A DNA stretch of 10,047 nt from Clostridia bacterium (GCA_017648805.1 JAGCIC010000087.1:1-10047); one strand, 5' to 3'. Shown: positions 1-7,237, counted from the first letter of the stretch. Translations and numbers: made by a program. The notes: generated from the letters alone by a model not told the origin.

Positions 1-44
1 AGGCACAGGCACAGCGCCAGACAGAACATGATCAGCCGCTTCAT
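1..44 (-). CDS. Secreted or lipid-anchored protein, N-terminus only (signal peptide)
   Basis: Only the first 14 codons and part of the 15th are in the window; the gene continues past the left edge. The visible start reads MKRLIMFCLALCLCL: two basic residues followed by an unbroken hydrophobic stretch with three cysteines, as expected of a Sec signal peptide and possibly a lipoprotein signal. The start is supported by GAGAGG (52-57 on the minus strand) about 7 nt upstream of the ATG; this Shine-Dalgarno overlaps the stop codon of the gene before it. The 12-bp gap and shared strand make it the last visible member of the rpiR-led operon. An extracellular solute-binding protein would suit the setting, but nothing visible proves that. 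Confidence 0.6.
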   Translation of the reverse strand, partial: MKRLIMFCLALCLC

Positions 45-56
45 AAGGATACCTCT

Positions 57-545
57 CTAAAACTGTTTGAGCAATTCGGTAAGTTCGAACGCCAGACGGT
101 CATTTCCTCCGGTGTGGACGGAGGACGCGGAATAGAACAGCAGATAATCGGTGCCTTCGGAATACAGCACGTAAGAAGACAGGGGCGCTTCGTCTCCTGC
201 GGGGGACGCGAACACCTCCGCGGGCTTATCATCGAACCAGTCGGAGTACTCTTCTGCGCTGACGGAAGGAATAATGAATATGTCGCCGTCCGCGGCGGGG
301 CTGTCGCCCATCATGGAATAGGAAAATGAACGTATCTCAATAAAACGTATCTGCGAGCGGGGGAAATGATCCTCAAGCCTGCCCGCCAGTTCCCGGGTGT
401 TTTTTGTGGGAGCGTCGATGTACACTATCAGCTTTTTTGAAGCCGGAGCGTCGGTCAGTATGCCGAAGATCCAGCCCCAGAACATGATGCACACCAGCGC
501 CCAGGTGAGCAGCGCGGGCAGAAGCCGCAAAAATCGCCTAAGCAT
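57..545 (-). CDS. Membrane-anchored protein of unknown function (162 aa)
   Basis: Not recognised. The chosen ATG at 545 begins MLRRFLRLLPALLTW and has a strong GGGGAGGAAA ribosome binding site (551-558) 5 nt upstream; a longer reading of the frame from 653 would add 36 residues of Cys/Arg/Pro-rich shadow sequence and lacks this support. Residues about 8-30 form one transmembrane helix preceded by arginines, so the remaining ~130 residues should lie outside the cytoplasm. That part alternates strands and helices (KKLIVYIDAP near 37-46, ADGDIFIIPSVS near 85-96), vaguely like one lobe of a periplasmic-binding fold; this resemblance is a guess. The start overlaps the end of the 161-aa gene by 8 bp, so the two are probably translated together. 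A gene for an exported protein follows 12 bp later. Confidence 0.72.
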   Translation of the reverse strand: MLRRFLRLLPALLTWALVCIMFWGWIFGILTDAPASKKLIVYIDAPTKNTRELAGRLEDHFPRSQIRFIEIRSFSYSMMGDSPAADGDIFIIPSVSAEEYSDWFDDKPAEVFASPAGDEAPLSSYVLYSEGTDYLLFYSASSVHTGGNDRLAFELTELLKQF

Positions 546-1023
546 CGGTTTCCTCCCCGGCGGCCCACACGTAACCGCTGCGCGCCTCGATACGGATGTG
601 CTTTCCGGCAGGCGGCAGCTGGGGCAGCAGGTATTCGTCCGCCAGCAGGGCATGCGTGTCTGCGGCGTTTCTCAGGCGGAGCCTGCGCACCCTGAGCCCG
701 TCCGGGGTGGTCTCCGGAAGGGGAGAGTACTCCAGAATGCCCGTATACTCCGTCCCGGGTCTGCCGGAAAGGTTGATGAAATGCCGCGCAATGGAATCCA
801 TGGCCTTCACGCGGGAATAGGTCACGATAACGAACCAGCCGCAGGCCAGGCTTACGGCGCATACGGCGACATAACGGTAAAACGCGTTGCCGGTGCGCAG
901 GTTTATGCACAGAAGAATACACACGGCGAGGCAGCCCAGACACAGCGCCAGCCGTGCGCGTTTGACAAGCAGCGTTTTTTTGTTTAACCGGGATATGATA
1001 TCCGGAGTGATAAGGGGAGTCAT
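538..1023 (-). CDS. Two-TM membrane protein of unknown function (161 aa)
   Basis: Not recognised. Two hydrophobic helices are clear, about residues 24-42 and 49-69, with a short connecting turn. The N-terminal ~20 residues are basic (KKTLLVKRAR), so by the positive-inside rule the N-terminus and the C-terminal ~90 residues should be cytoplasmic. The C-terminal part is rich in short beta-like segments and charged residues (GLRVRRLRLRNAAD near 109-122, HIRIEARSGYVW near 142-153), consistent with a small beta domain. The ATG overlaps the flavoprotein stop in an ATGA arrangement and has only a modest GGAAG upstream, so translational coupling is likely. Its 3' end overlaps the next membrane-protein gene by 8 bp. 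The two may form a complex, which is inferred from spacing only. Confidence 0.72.
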   Translation of the reverse strand: MTPLITPDIISRLNKKTLLVKRARLALCLGCLAVCILLCINLRTGNAFYRYVAVCAVSLACGWFVIVTYSRVKAMDSIARHFINLSGRPGTEYTGILEYSPLPETTPDGLRVRRLRLRNAADTHALLADEYLLPQLPPAGKHIRIEARSGYVWAAGEETDA

Positions 1024-2264
1024 CGGTCTTCCGATGCGCTTTTTCCCGCCAGTGCGCCGCTGGAAAAGGCAATTGTTAGATTGAATCCTCCCGTGAAGGC
1101 ATCCACATCCAGCACTTCACCGGCGATATACAGCCCATTTACGAACCTGCTTTCCAGATTGGAGGGATCGATCTCCTTTACGTTCACTCCGCCGCGGGTA
1201 ATAATGGCCTCGTCGAAACCACGCAGACTTTTTACGGTCAGAGGGATGGCTTTAAGCAGCTGCACTATGCTTTTCCTCTGCGCCTGGGTAACAGAATTGA
1301 TGGGCTGGAAGGGCGATATGTCGGCCAGGGAGAGCACTGCCTCCCCCAGCGCGTGGGGTTCCAGCGTGTCCATGCAGGAAATGAGCTGCTTGTTGGGCAT
1401 GCGCGCGAACTCTCTGAGCAGCCGCGCATCAAGTGTATCTTCGCTGAGGGCGGGCTTAAGGTCTATCTCCAGTTTTGTGCCGCGATAGTCTTCGTTTAGC
1501 GCGCTGGACAGGCTCAGCGCTATGGGACCCGAAATACCGTAGTGAGTGAACAGCATTTCACCCTGTTCGCCGAACAGCTTTTTGCGCTTGCCGTTTTTTT
1601 CGCCCCAGGCGGAGAGGCTGACGTTTTTGAGGCTCAGCCCCATGAGCGCGGAGCACCAGTCTTCTTCGGTCTCTATGCCCGTAAGCGCGGGACGGCAGGG
1701 GACTATTGAGTGCCCCAGTTTTTTGAGGAACCTGTATCCGTCGCCCGTGGAGCCGGTGGAGGGGTAGCTTAAGCCTCCCGTGGCCAGCACGCAGGCGTCA
1801 AAGGACATATCCCCGCGGGAAGTTTTTACGCCCGCGAACGCGCCGTCTTCGCAGATCAGGTCGCTGACGGATGTGTTTAGCAGTATTCTGCAGCCATGGG
1901 AACGGAGATACTTTTCCAGTGTGCTCGTCACGTCGCTGGCGTGGTCACTGGCAGGAAAGACGCGGTCTCCGCGCTCCGTTTTGAGGGCAAGACCCATATC
2001 TTCGAACAGGCGCATTATGCCATGGTTGTCCAGCAGGCTGAAAGCGGAGTACATGAAGCGGGGGTTGCGGGGGATCTGCTTCATGAGTGCGTCAAAATCA
2101 CAGGCGTTGGTCAGGTTGCACCTGCCTTTGCCTGTGATGTAGATCTTCTTGCCCAGTTTTTCGTTTTTTTCCAGCAGGGTCACTTTCGCGCCCGCATCCA
2201 GGGCGTACCTGGCGGCCATGAGGCCTGCCGCGCCGCCGCCGATAATGACTACGTTTTTAGCCAT
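1020..2264 (-). CDS. HI0933/YhiN-family FAD-dependent oxidoreductase
   Basis: A 414-aa flavoprotein of the HI0933/YhiN/BaiN family (TIGR00275 type, often named aminoacetone-oxidase-family FAD-binding enzyme). The Rossmann dinucleotide motif VVIIGGGAAG is at residues 5-14, with the acidic end of the second strand at E32. The family block KIYITGKGRCNLTN follows at 40-53, then VLATGG and YPSTGSTGDGY (159-177), and the C-terminal FAD-contact region GLYIAGEVLDVDAFTGGFN from 377. Length is normal for the family. The substrate is unknown; bile-acid reduction is reported for the homologue BaiN, but no bai genes are present here, so this should not be assumed. The start lies 1 bp after the RpiR stop codon and lacks a convincing Shine-Dalgarno, so it probably depends on ribosomes finishing rpiR. 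The C-terminal region and intact motifs indicate a complete, functional enzyme. Confidence 0.9.
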   Translation of the reverse strand: MAKNVVIIGGGAAGLMAARYALDAGAKVTLLEKNEKLGKKIYITGKGRCNLTNACDFDALMKQIPRNPRFMYSAFSLLDNHGIMRLFEDMGLALKTERGDRVFPASDHASDVTSTLEKYLRSHGCRILLNTSVSDLICEDGAFAGVKTSRGDMSFDACVLATGGLSYPSTGSTGDGYRFLKKLGHSIVPCRPALTGIETEEDWCSALMGLSLKNVSLSAWGEKNGKRKKLFGEQGEMLFTHYGISGPIALSLSSALNEDYRGTKLEIDLKPALSEDTLDARLLREFARMPNKQLISCMDTLEPHALGEAVLSLADISPFQPINSVTQAQRKSIVQLLKAIPLTVKSLRGFDEAIITRGGVNVKEIDPSNLESRFVNGLYIAGEVLDVDAFTGGFNLTIAFSSGALAGKSASEDR

Positions 2265-2265
2265 T

Positions 2266-3129
2266 TCAGTTTTTGCCCAGATATACGTTGTATTCGTCCC
2301 AGATGCTCTCGACCTCTCCGAAGTATTCCGCCACCTGGGTCCTGCGCCGCTGGGACAGCGCCACTATCAGCGCGTTTATAAGGCTCATGGGGGCGGCAAG
2401 GCTGTCCACGAAGGACGCCATCTCGCTTTTGGCGCTCAAGCAGTAATTGCTTTCCGCCCGCAGGGGAGAAAGGGGACCGTCGGTTATGGCGATCACGGTG
2501 GCGCCACGGCTTTTTGCGAAGCGCATGGCCTTTACGGTGTGGTTGGTGTAGCGGGGGAAAGAGATGCCGATAAGCGCGTCCTCGTCGCTTATGCGGGCGA
2601 TCTGCTCGAATACGTCGCTTACGCCGCTGGTGACGGTCGACACGTTGGGAAAAATAAAGTTTAGGTAATGACCTAAAAACTCTGCCAGCGGCGCGCTGGC
2701 GCGCAGGCCCAGCACGTATATGCGGCGGGCGGTCAGCAGGCTGTCTATGGTCTGGTCAAAAGAAGGGACGTCGATCTCGTCAAGGGTGGAACGGATGTTC
2801 TGGATATCGCCCTTGAGCACCTTGTTGAGCACCTGGCTGGAGCCCATGTCCCCGGTCATTTCCAGCCGCTGGGTAGCGGTGAGCCGGTGGCGGATAAGCT
2901 CCTGCAGCGCTTTCTGAAGCTGAGGAAAACCCTCGTAGCCCAGAGCTGTGGCAAAGCGCACTACGGTGCTTTCGCTGACTCCCACGTACTGTCCCAGACG
3001 GCTGGCGGTCATGAATGCGGCCTTGTCGTAGTGGTTGACGATGCATTCGGCGATGCGCCTGTGGCTTTTGGACAGTTTTTTCCCGGAATGGTTCAGCCGG
3101 TTCAGCAGCTCCTGAGTGTTTTGTTCCAT
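2266..3129 (-). CDS. MurR/RpiR family transcriptional regulator (HTH + SIS)
   Basis: A 287-aa regulator with the standard RpiR layout. The N-terminal HTH_6 domain covers about residues 1-77, with the recognition-helix region VGVSESTVVRFATALGYEGF at 49-68. The sugar-phosphate isomerase-like SIS domain covers about 124-260 and includes RIYVLGLRASAPLAEF (136-151) and ISFPRYTNHTV (189-199). The usual GxGxS loop reads GLRAS here, and with SFPRYT this marks a subgroup whose ligand is not obvious. Family members usually sense phosphorylated sugars or related metabolites and bind palindromic operators. The start has AGAGGGG (3137-3143) 7 nt upstream. It leads an operon with a flavoprotein and two unknown membrane proteins, and the perfect inverted repeat between its promoter and its start suggests autoregulation. 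Confidence 0.92.
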   Translation of the reverse strand: MEQNTQELLNRLNHSGKKLSKSHRRIAECIVNHYDKAAFMTASRLGQYVGVSESTVVRFATALGYEGFPQLQKALQELIRHRLTATQRLEMTGDMGSSQVLNKVLKGDIQNIRSTLDEIDVPSFDQTIDSLLTARRIYVLGLRASAPLAEFLGHYLNFIFPNVSTVTSGVSDVFEQIARISDEDALIGISFPRYTNHTVKAMRFAKSRGATVIAITDGPLSPLRAESNYCLSAKSEMASFVDSLAAPMSLINALIVALSQRRRTQVAEYFGEVESIWDEYNVYLGKN

Positions 3130-3152
3130 AGTGCGGCCCCTCTTGCGTATTT

Positions 3153-3177
3153 TGCAGGAATCACGGAGATTCCTGCA
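3153..3177. promoter_or_regulatory. Perfect 10-bp inverted repeat in rpiR leader: candidate operator
   Basis: TGCAGGAATC (3153-3162) and GATTCCTGCA (3168-3177) are exact reverse complements separated by 5 nt. The repeat lies 12 bp downstream of the -10 box and 9 nt before the Shine-Dalgarno of rpiR, so it falls inside the transcribed leader. There is no T tract on either strand, so it is not an ordinary intrinsic terminator. The natural reading is a binding site for RpiR, acting as a roadblock or on the initial transcript; an RNA hairpin affecting translation is the alternative. Confidence 0.6.
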
Positions 3178-3189
3178 GCTTGGAATTTA

Positions 3190-3218
3190 ATTATACTCCG
3201 TATTGGCAAAAAACGCAA
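3190..3218 (-). promoter_or_regulatory. Sigma-A promoter of the rpiR operon
   Basis: On the minus strand there is a perfect -10 TATAAT (3190-3195) with TTGCGT (3213-3218) as -35, separated by exactly 17 bp. The -35 matches consensus in its first three bases only, so activity may be moderate. It lies in the 104-bp gap between the dehydrogenase stop and the rpiR start. No hairpin terminator separates the two operons, so read-through from upstream is possible. Confidence 0.72.
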
Positions 3219-3233
3219 GTTAGGTATATGTTA

Positions 3234-4592
3234 CTATTCAAAAATGTGACTTGCGCCGGCTTCAAGCTCGCCGATGTCCCAAAGGAAGGAGACGGACAGG
3301 TACTTGTCGCGTATATCCCGGGCGTGCATGTAGGCGGTCAGGGCATCTTCGCGGGAAAAACCTATTTCCTCGGGCGACGTGGGCATGCCCATGCGCTTCA
3401 TGATGTCCAGCAGAGAGGAAAGAGGCGGCAGTTCCTGGTCTATGACTGCCAGGATCTCATCCCAGCGGTTTATGATGCTGTCGATACGCTTCATGCGTTT
3501 GGAGGGATCGTTCTTGCCCGCGGTCTGCTCTATTCTGAGCACTTCGGGCGCAGTCTTCCCGAACACGCGGACAATGTCCTTTTCCCAGACGGCAGGATCG
3601 AATTCGCTCATCGCCTTTTCTGCTCTTTCGCGGCTGGGCTTGAGCGTTTTGATAAACTCGTAGAGGCGCAGCGTTAGCACGGTGCCGACGCCGACCTGAA
3701 TGCCGTGCAGGTCATATTCCTTGCCCTTTTCCAGGCAGAGCATGTCCCACATGTGGCTGAAATAGTGCTCGAGCCCGCTGGCGGGGCGGGACACCTTGGC
3801 GAAGCTCATGGCGATGCCGCTTAATACCAGCCCCTCCGCCACCGCGCCCACCGCGTCGGGATCACGTTTGGCCAAGCCGTCCGCGGCGTCCATGATGCGC
3901 TTAAGAGCCTTGCGCATCACCGCGGCTACGTGGGGACAGTAGTATTCACCGGTCACGATGTTGCTTATACGCCATTCGCATACGGAGATATACTTGGCTA
4001 TCATGTCCCCGAAGCCCGCCCACAGCATGCGCATGGGCGCCTGTGACATGATGTCGGTATCCAGTATGATGCCCCGGGGAGTGGCGTTGTACAGGGTGGT
4101 CTTCACGTTGTCTACCACCATGGAGGAGGAGTTGGAAGCGAAGCCGTCCATGGAGGGGGCGGTGCCGACTATTATCTGGGGACGCCCGGAGACCAGCGCC
4201 AGTTCCTTGCAGGTGTCATTTATGACGCCGCCGCCCACGGCGATGATGCTGTCGCAGCTGACGTCAAAGCCCATCGCCGCGCTGCCCACGGAATACTCGT
4301 CAGGCTCGCACTTGGAGTAGCCGTGTTCCTTGAGCAGAAAGCCGGTAAATGGGATGCCGCATCCTTTAAGCACTTCGCAGAGCTTTTTGCCCGCGGCTTC
4401 AAATGTGTTTTTATCGTAGACGATAAACGGTTTCTTTACGCCCAGAGCGGATAAAGCAGCGGGCACATCGTCTATGGCGCCACGCCTGATGCTCAGGTAA
4501 TCCACCCGGGCGCGGTGTTCCCTGCCGCAGTCGCACTCAAATGTCCTGCCGCCCAGATAATCCTTGATGTCGTACTCGTCCACGTATTTCAT
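3234..4592 (-). CDS. egsA: sn-glycerol-1-phosphate dehydrogenase (AraM/EgsA family)
   Basis: A 452-aa member of the iron-type alcohol dehydrogenase superfamily, G1P dehydrogenase branch. It should reduce dihydroxyacetone phosphate to sn-glycerol-1-phosphate with NAD(P)H in the cytoplasm. The nucleotide-binding motif IIAVGGGVIND is at residues 116-126, GTAPSMDGFASNSSSM at 143-158, and likely metal ligands are D196 (GFGDMIAKY), H276 (GLEHYFSH) and H296 (DLHGIQVG), with spacing like that of archaeal G1P dehydrogenases. It is longer than the ~394-aa B. subtilis AraM; the N-terminus carries a Cys/His motif CDCGREH (20-26) and the C-terminal helical part is extended. AGGAGGA (4601-4607), inside the end of dus, sets the start; the genes overlap by 4 bp. 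The usual partner, a PcrB-type prenyltransferase, is not in the window. Confidence 0.88.
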   Translation of the reverse strand: MKYVDEYDIKDYLGGRTFECDCGREHRARVDYLSIRRGAIDDVPAALSALGVKKPFIVYDKNTFEAAGKKLCEVLKGCGIPFTGFLLKEHGYSKCEPDEYSVGSAAMGFDVSCDSIIAVGGGVINDTCKELALVSGRPQIIVGTAPSMDGFASNSSSMVVDNVKTTLYNATPRGIILDTDIMSQAPMRMLWAGFGDMIAKYISVCEWRISNIVTGEYYCPHVAAVMRKALKRIMDAADGLAKRDPDAVGAVAEGLVLSGIAMSFAKVSRPASGLEHYFSHMWDMLCLEKGKEYDLHGIQVGVGTVLTLRLYEFIKTLKPSRERAEKAMSEFDPAVWEKDIVRVFGKTAPEVLRIEQTAGKNDPSKRMKRIDSIINRWDEILAVIDQELPPLSSLLDIMKRMGMPTSPEEIGFSREDALTAYMHARDIRDKYLSVSFLWDIGELEAGASHIFE

Positions 4593-5572
4593 TTCGCGTT
4601 TCCTCCTGTGAGCTCCAGGCGGTACTCTTTAAGCAGTCTTAGCACTTCCGCCGCTTCCGGAGCATTGTTTATGCTTGTTTTGACGCGGGATGCGCCTTTT
4701 AAACCCTGCAGGTACCAGGCCAGGTGCTTGCGCATCTCGATAACTCCCGTTCTTTCGCCGTAGAAAGCGAGGGCGCGGGAAAAGTGATCCATGGCCGTGT
4801 CCAGCTTTTCTGCGGGAGACGGGGGGGAATAGGCTTTTCCTTCCATGGCGCACCGGATCTCTTTGAATATCCAGGGGTTGCCCTGCGCCGCCCTGGCCAC
4901 CATTATGCCGTCGCAGCGGGTGGTCCTGAGCATCCTTAACGCGTCCTCGCCGCCGGTTATGTCGCCGTTTCCTATCACGGGGATGTCCAGCGCGGATTTG
5001 ACCTGCGCTATCAGCTCCCAGTCTGCCCGGCCGGAATAGAACATGTCCCGGGTGCGGGGATGCACCGTTACGGCGGCCGCGCCTTCGCTTTGGGCGATGC
5101 GGGCGATCTCCACGCAGGAAATGCTGTCACTGTCCCATCCCGCGCGTATCTTCACGGTCACGGGCTTTTCCGAGGCTTTGACCATGGCGGCGATCAGTTT
5201 GCTCGCAAGCAGAGGCTGGGTCATAAGGCGGCAGCCTTCGCCGTTTGAGACTATCTTACGGGCGGGGCAGCCCATATTGAAGTCAAAAAACTCAAAAGGC
5301 GAGGGGTTAAGCCGTTTGACCGCCTCGCTTAAATAGTATTCCTCGTGCCCGAACAGCTGCAGCCCCGCTATGCCTTCTTTGGCGCCTTTCTGTATGAGCT
5401 GCACGTGTACGGGGCTGCGGGGGCTGAATATGTAGCCTTTCGCGGAGAGCATCTCGCTGACTGCCAGGGTGCAGCCGTGGCTGAACGCGATCTCACGGGT
5501 GACCGGGTCGCTGATGCCCGCCATTGGCGCGAGGAACGCGCCGCAGGGGACTTCGACAGAACCGATCTTCAT
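4589..5572 (-). CDS. dusB: tRNA-dihydrouridine synthase (DusB-type)
   Basis: A 327-aa FMN enzyme that reduces specific uridines in the tRNA D-loop to dihydrouridine using NAD(P)H. Visible signatures, in order: LAPMAGISDPVTR (14-26) at the FMN site, NMGCPARKIVSNGEGC (99-114) with catalytic C102, VKIRAGW (140-146), HPRTRDMFYSGRADW (171-185), IGNGDI (200-205) and GIMVARAAQGNPWIF (222-236). The C-terminal helical tRNA-binding part contains RKHLAWYLQGLKGA (281-294). Length is normal for bacterial Dus proteins; assignment to DusB rests on overall family features in Gram-positives and is less certain than Dus itself. The start overlaps the preceding stop as TGATG, with GGAGAG just upstream. Finding it between an unknown membrane protein and a lipid-precursor enzyme gives no clear functional link. 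Confidence 0.93.
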   Translation of the reverse strand: MKIGSVEVPCGAFLAPMAGISDPVTREIAFSHGCTLAVSEMLSAKGYIFSPRSPVHVQLIQKGAKEGIAGLQLFGHEEYYLSEAVKRLNPSPFEFFDFNMGCPARKIVSNGEGCRLMTQPLLASKLIAAMVKASEKPVTVKIRAGWDSDSISCVEIARIAQSEGAAAVTVHPRTRDMFYSGRADWELIAQVKSALDIPVIGNGDITGGEDALRMLRTTRCDGIMVARAAQGNPWIFKEIRCAMEGKAYSPPSPAEKLDTAMDHFSRALAFYGERTGVIEMRKHLAWYLQGLKGASRVKTSINNAPEAAEVLRLLKEYRLELTGGNAK

Positions 5573-6099
5573 CAGCTCTCCGTATCCTTGTAAAGCTGGT
5601 CCTGCTTAAGGCCCGCGATCCTCCAGCCCTTGGAATCCCGGATCAGCGTCACGGTGTAACGCCCGCTCTTCCAGGCTTCGATGGAGGGGTGGTCGGTAGA
5701 GGCGTACTCGCTTTTGACGGAGCCGCTTATATCGGACACGTACTCGGTCACCATGCAGGACACGGTGCCGCGCAGGGGAGACCAGCGCAGGTTCTGCAGT
5801 TTCAGGTCATAATCGAAAGAAGATATGTTGTAAAACCAGTAGCTGGAGGCTTCCGAGAACGCTGCGGCCAGCACCGGGTCGCTGTCCAGGAATTCAGGGG
5901 TGAAATAACGGGTCAGCACGGCGGGATCTTCCCTGGTAAGGCACACGTCGACCCGTTTTTGCAGGCCTTCCGAAACGATTATATAGGCGTTGGAGTAATT
6001 GAACGCCAGATAGAATGCGTAGACCGCGAGACACGCGATCAGCGTTATTATGACCAGTTTTTTTGCGGCGAAGGCCGCCAGCCTGCGCAGGTATTTCAT
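5572..6099 (-). CDS. Single-pass membrane protein of unknown function (175 aa)
   Basis: Not recognised by name. A basic N-terminus (KYLRRLAAFAAKK) is followed by one transmembrane helix at about residues 13-34, leaving ~140 residues outside the membrane. That domain begins with a helical stretch (EGLQKRVDVCLTRED, 44-58, then FTPEFLDSD) and ends in strands, GRYTVTLIRDSKGWRIAGL (146-164), a pattern seen in NTF2-like extracytoplasmic domains; this fold assignment is tentative. The ATG at 6099 lies 10 bp after the stop of the OmpA-type gene, whose TGA overlaps the GAGG ribosome binding site, so expression is coupled to the motor pair. It ends in a TGATG overlap with dus. Its position and topology make it a candidate accessory subunit of the motor. 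Confidence 0.75.
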   Translation of the reverse strand: MKYLRRLAAFAAKKLVIITLIACLAVYAFYLAFNYSNAYIIVSEGLQKRVDVCLTREDPAVLTRYFTPEFLDSDPVLAAAFSEASSYWFYNISSFDYDLKLQNLRWSPLRGTVSCMVTEYVSDISGSVKSEYASTDHPSIEAWKSGRYTVTLIRDSKGWRIAGLKQDQLYKDTES

Positions 6100-6109
6100 T
6101 TATATAACC

Positions 6110-7237
6110 TCACGAGCCCATTATCTGCCGCGTGGCGTATACGCTCTCTTCGTCTATAAGGGAGAACTTAATCTCAACACGGCGGGAGGCTTCTTTGTTT
6201 TCGCTGCCGTCGGGGTTGTATTTAAGCGCGGAGAAGGAGCGTCCCGCGGCGGATATGACTTTTTTGAAAGCGGAAATGCCGCCTGTGGACAGCCTTAAGG
6301 TGCTGCGCATGTAGTTTTCGTCCAGCACGTAGGAAGCCACGGCCAGCGCGCGCTCCTGGCTCAGCTCCAGGTTGTACAAAAACGCGTCGTGGCCCTGCTT
6401 GGCGGTGGAATCCGTGTGGCCCTCGATTATTATCTCGGCCACGTAGGGGCGGAACTCGTCGTTGAGCAGCACGCTCAGGTACACCGGCAGGAAGCGGTCC
6501 AGATAGCGCATGCCTTCCGGTTTAAGCTCCGTTTTGCCGGAGTCGAACAGCGCCGCGCCGGGCAGCACTATGGCGCCGGTCTCTTCGTCCACGTCCACCT
6601 GGATATTGCTGCGCTTGAAGGCGTCGGACAGGGAGCGGATTATCTGGGTCTTGACGCCCAGCATCTGCTCCAGCTGAGCCTGGGCTTCGCTTAGGCGGCT
6701 CTCGTACAGGGCGAGCTCGTTTTTGTACTGGGTGAGCAGCGCGTCGTTCTGCTGGCTGGAGGAGAGCAGGGAATTGTACTGACCGCTCAAGCGGTTGAGC
6801 TCCGTCTGCTTCTGGTTTATCTGCGCCTGCAGGGCGTTTATCTGCTGGGTGAGGGAGTCGGAATTGCTTTGCAGCGCGTCCCTCTCGGCCAGAGCCAGCG
6901 CCAGGTCCGCACGCATGGCGTCCTTTTCGCTGCGCAGGTCGATTATGACGGTCTGGCTTTCTTCCAGCTCGCCCTGCACGCTTTCCAGCTGCGCCTGGGT
7001 GTCGTTTAAAATGATTATGGTCTTGTCCAGCTCGTCCTGGCTGGCCTTGGCCCGGGCTTCGGCGATAAGGTATTGCTCCTGGGCTGTTTTGTATTTCTGC
7101 TCCTGCTCGTTCAGCGTGAACATCATGGAGAATATGACGAATATGAATATGAGAACCAGCACGCTCATCATATCCGAGAAGGAGAGCCAGAAGGAGCCGC
7201 CCGAGCTTCCCTGGGAGCCGTTTTTAAGGCGTCTCAT
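6110..7237 (-). CDS. MotB/ZorB-like stator subunit with OmpA peptidoglycan-binding domain
   Basis: A 375-aa B subunit of an ion-driven stator. The N-terminus has SFWLSFSDMMSVLVL (15-29), which matches the MotB pattern of an aromatic cluster, then Asp, then a single TM (about 19-40); D22 is the likely ion-carrying residue. Residues ~42-200 are a long heptad-rich coiled coil (Gln, Glu, Leu and Ser dominated). The C-terminal OmpA-like domain (~210-360) shows LFDSGKTELKPEG (230-242), IIIEGHTDSTAK (269-280) with D276, LSQERALAV (292-300) with R296, and EASRRVEIKF (349-358), the residues that bind peptidoglycan in this family. Its start overlaps the A-subunit stop (ATGA) with GGAGG upstream, giving coupled production. 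E. coli ZorB is much shorter (about 246 aa from memory), the difference being the coiled coil. A MotB of a flagellum is unlikely: no flagellar gene is present. Confidence 0.85.
   Translation of the reverse strand: MRRLKNGSQGSSGGSFWLSFSDMMSVLVLIFIFVIFSMMFTLNEQEQKYKTAQEQYLIAEARAKASQDELDKTIIILNDTQAQLESVQGELEESQTVIIDLRSEKDAMRADLALALAERDALQSNSDSLTQQINALQAQINQKQTELNRLSGQYNSLLSSSQQNDALLTQYKNELALYESRLSEAQAQLEQMLGVKTQIIRSLSDAFKRSNIQVDVDEETGAIVLPGAALFDSGKTELKPEGMRYLDRFLPVYLSVLLNDEFRPYVAEIIIEGHTDSTAKQGHDAFLYNLELSQERALAVASYVLDENYMRSTLRLSTGGISAFKKVISAAGRSFSALKYNPDGSENKEASRRVEIKFSLIDEESVYATRQIMGS

Noticed and set aside
546..653. 36-residue N-terminal extension of the 162-aa membrane protein
   Set aside because: Cys/Arg/Pro-rich sequence antisense-like in character, overlaps the 161-aa gene, and would put the ribosome binding site and TM signal in the middle of the protein.
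3130..3233. Inverted repeat read as a terminator of the dehydrogenase operon
   Set aside because: No T tract follows the stem on either strand, and it lies downstream of the rpiR promoter rather than just after the dehydrogenase stop.
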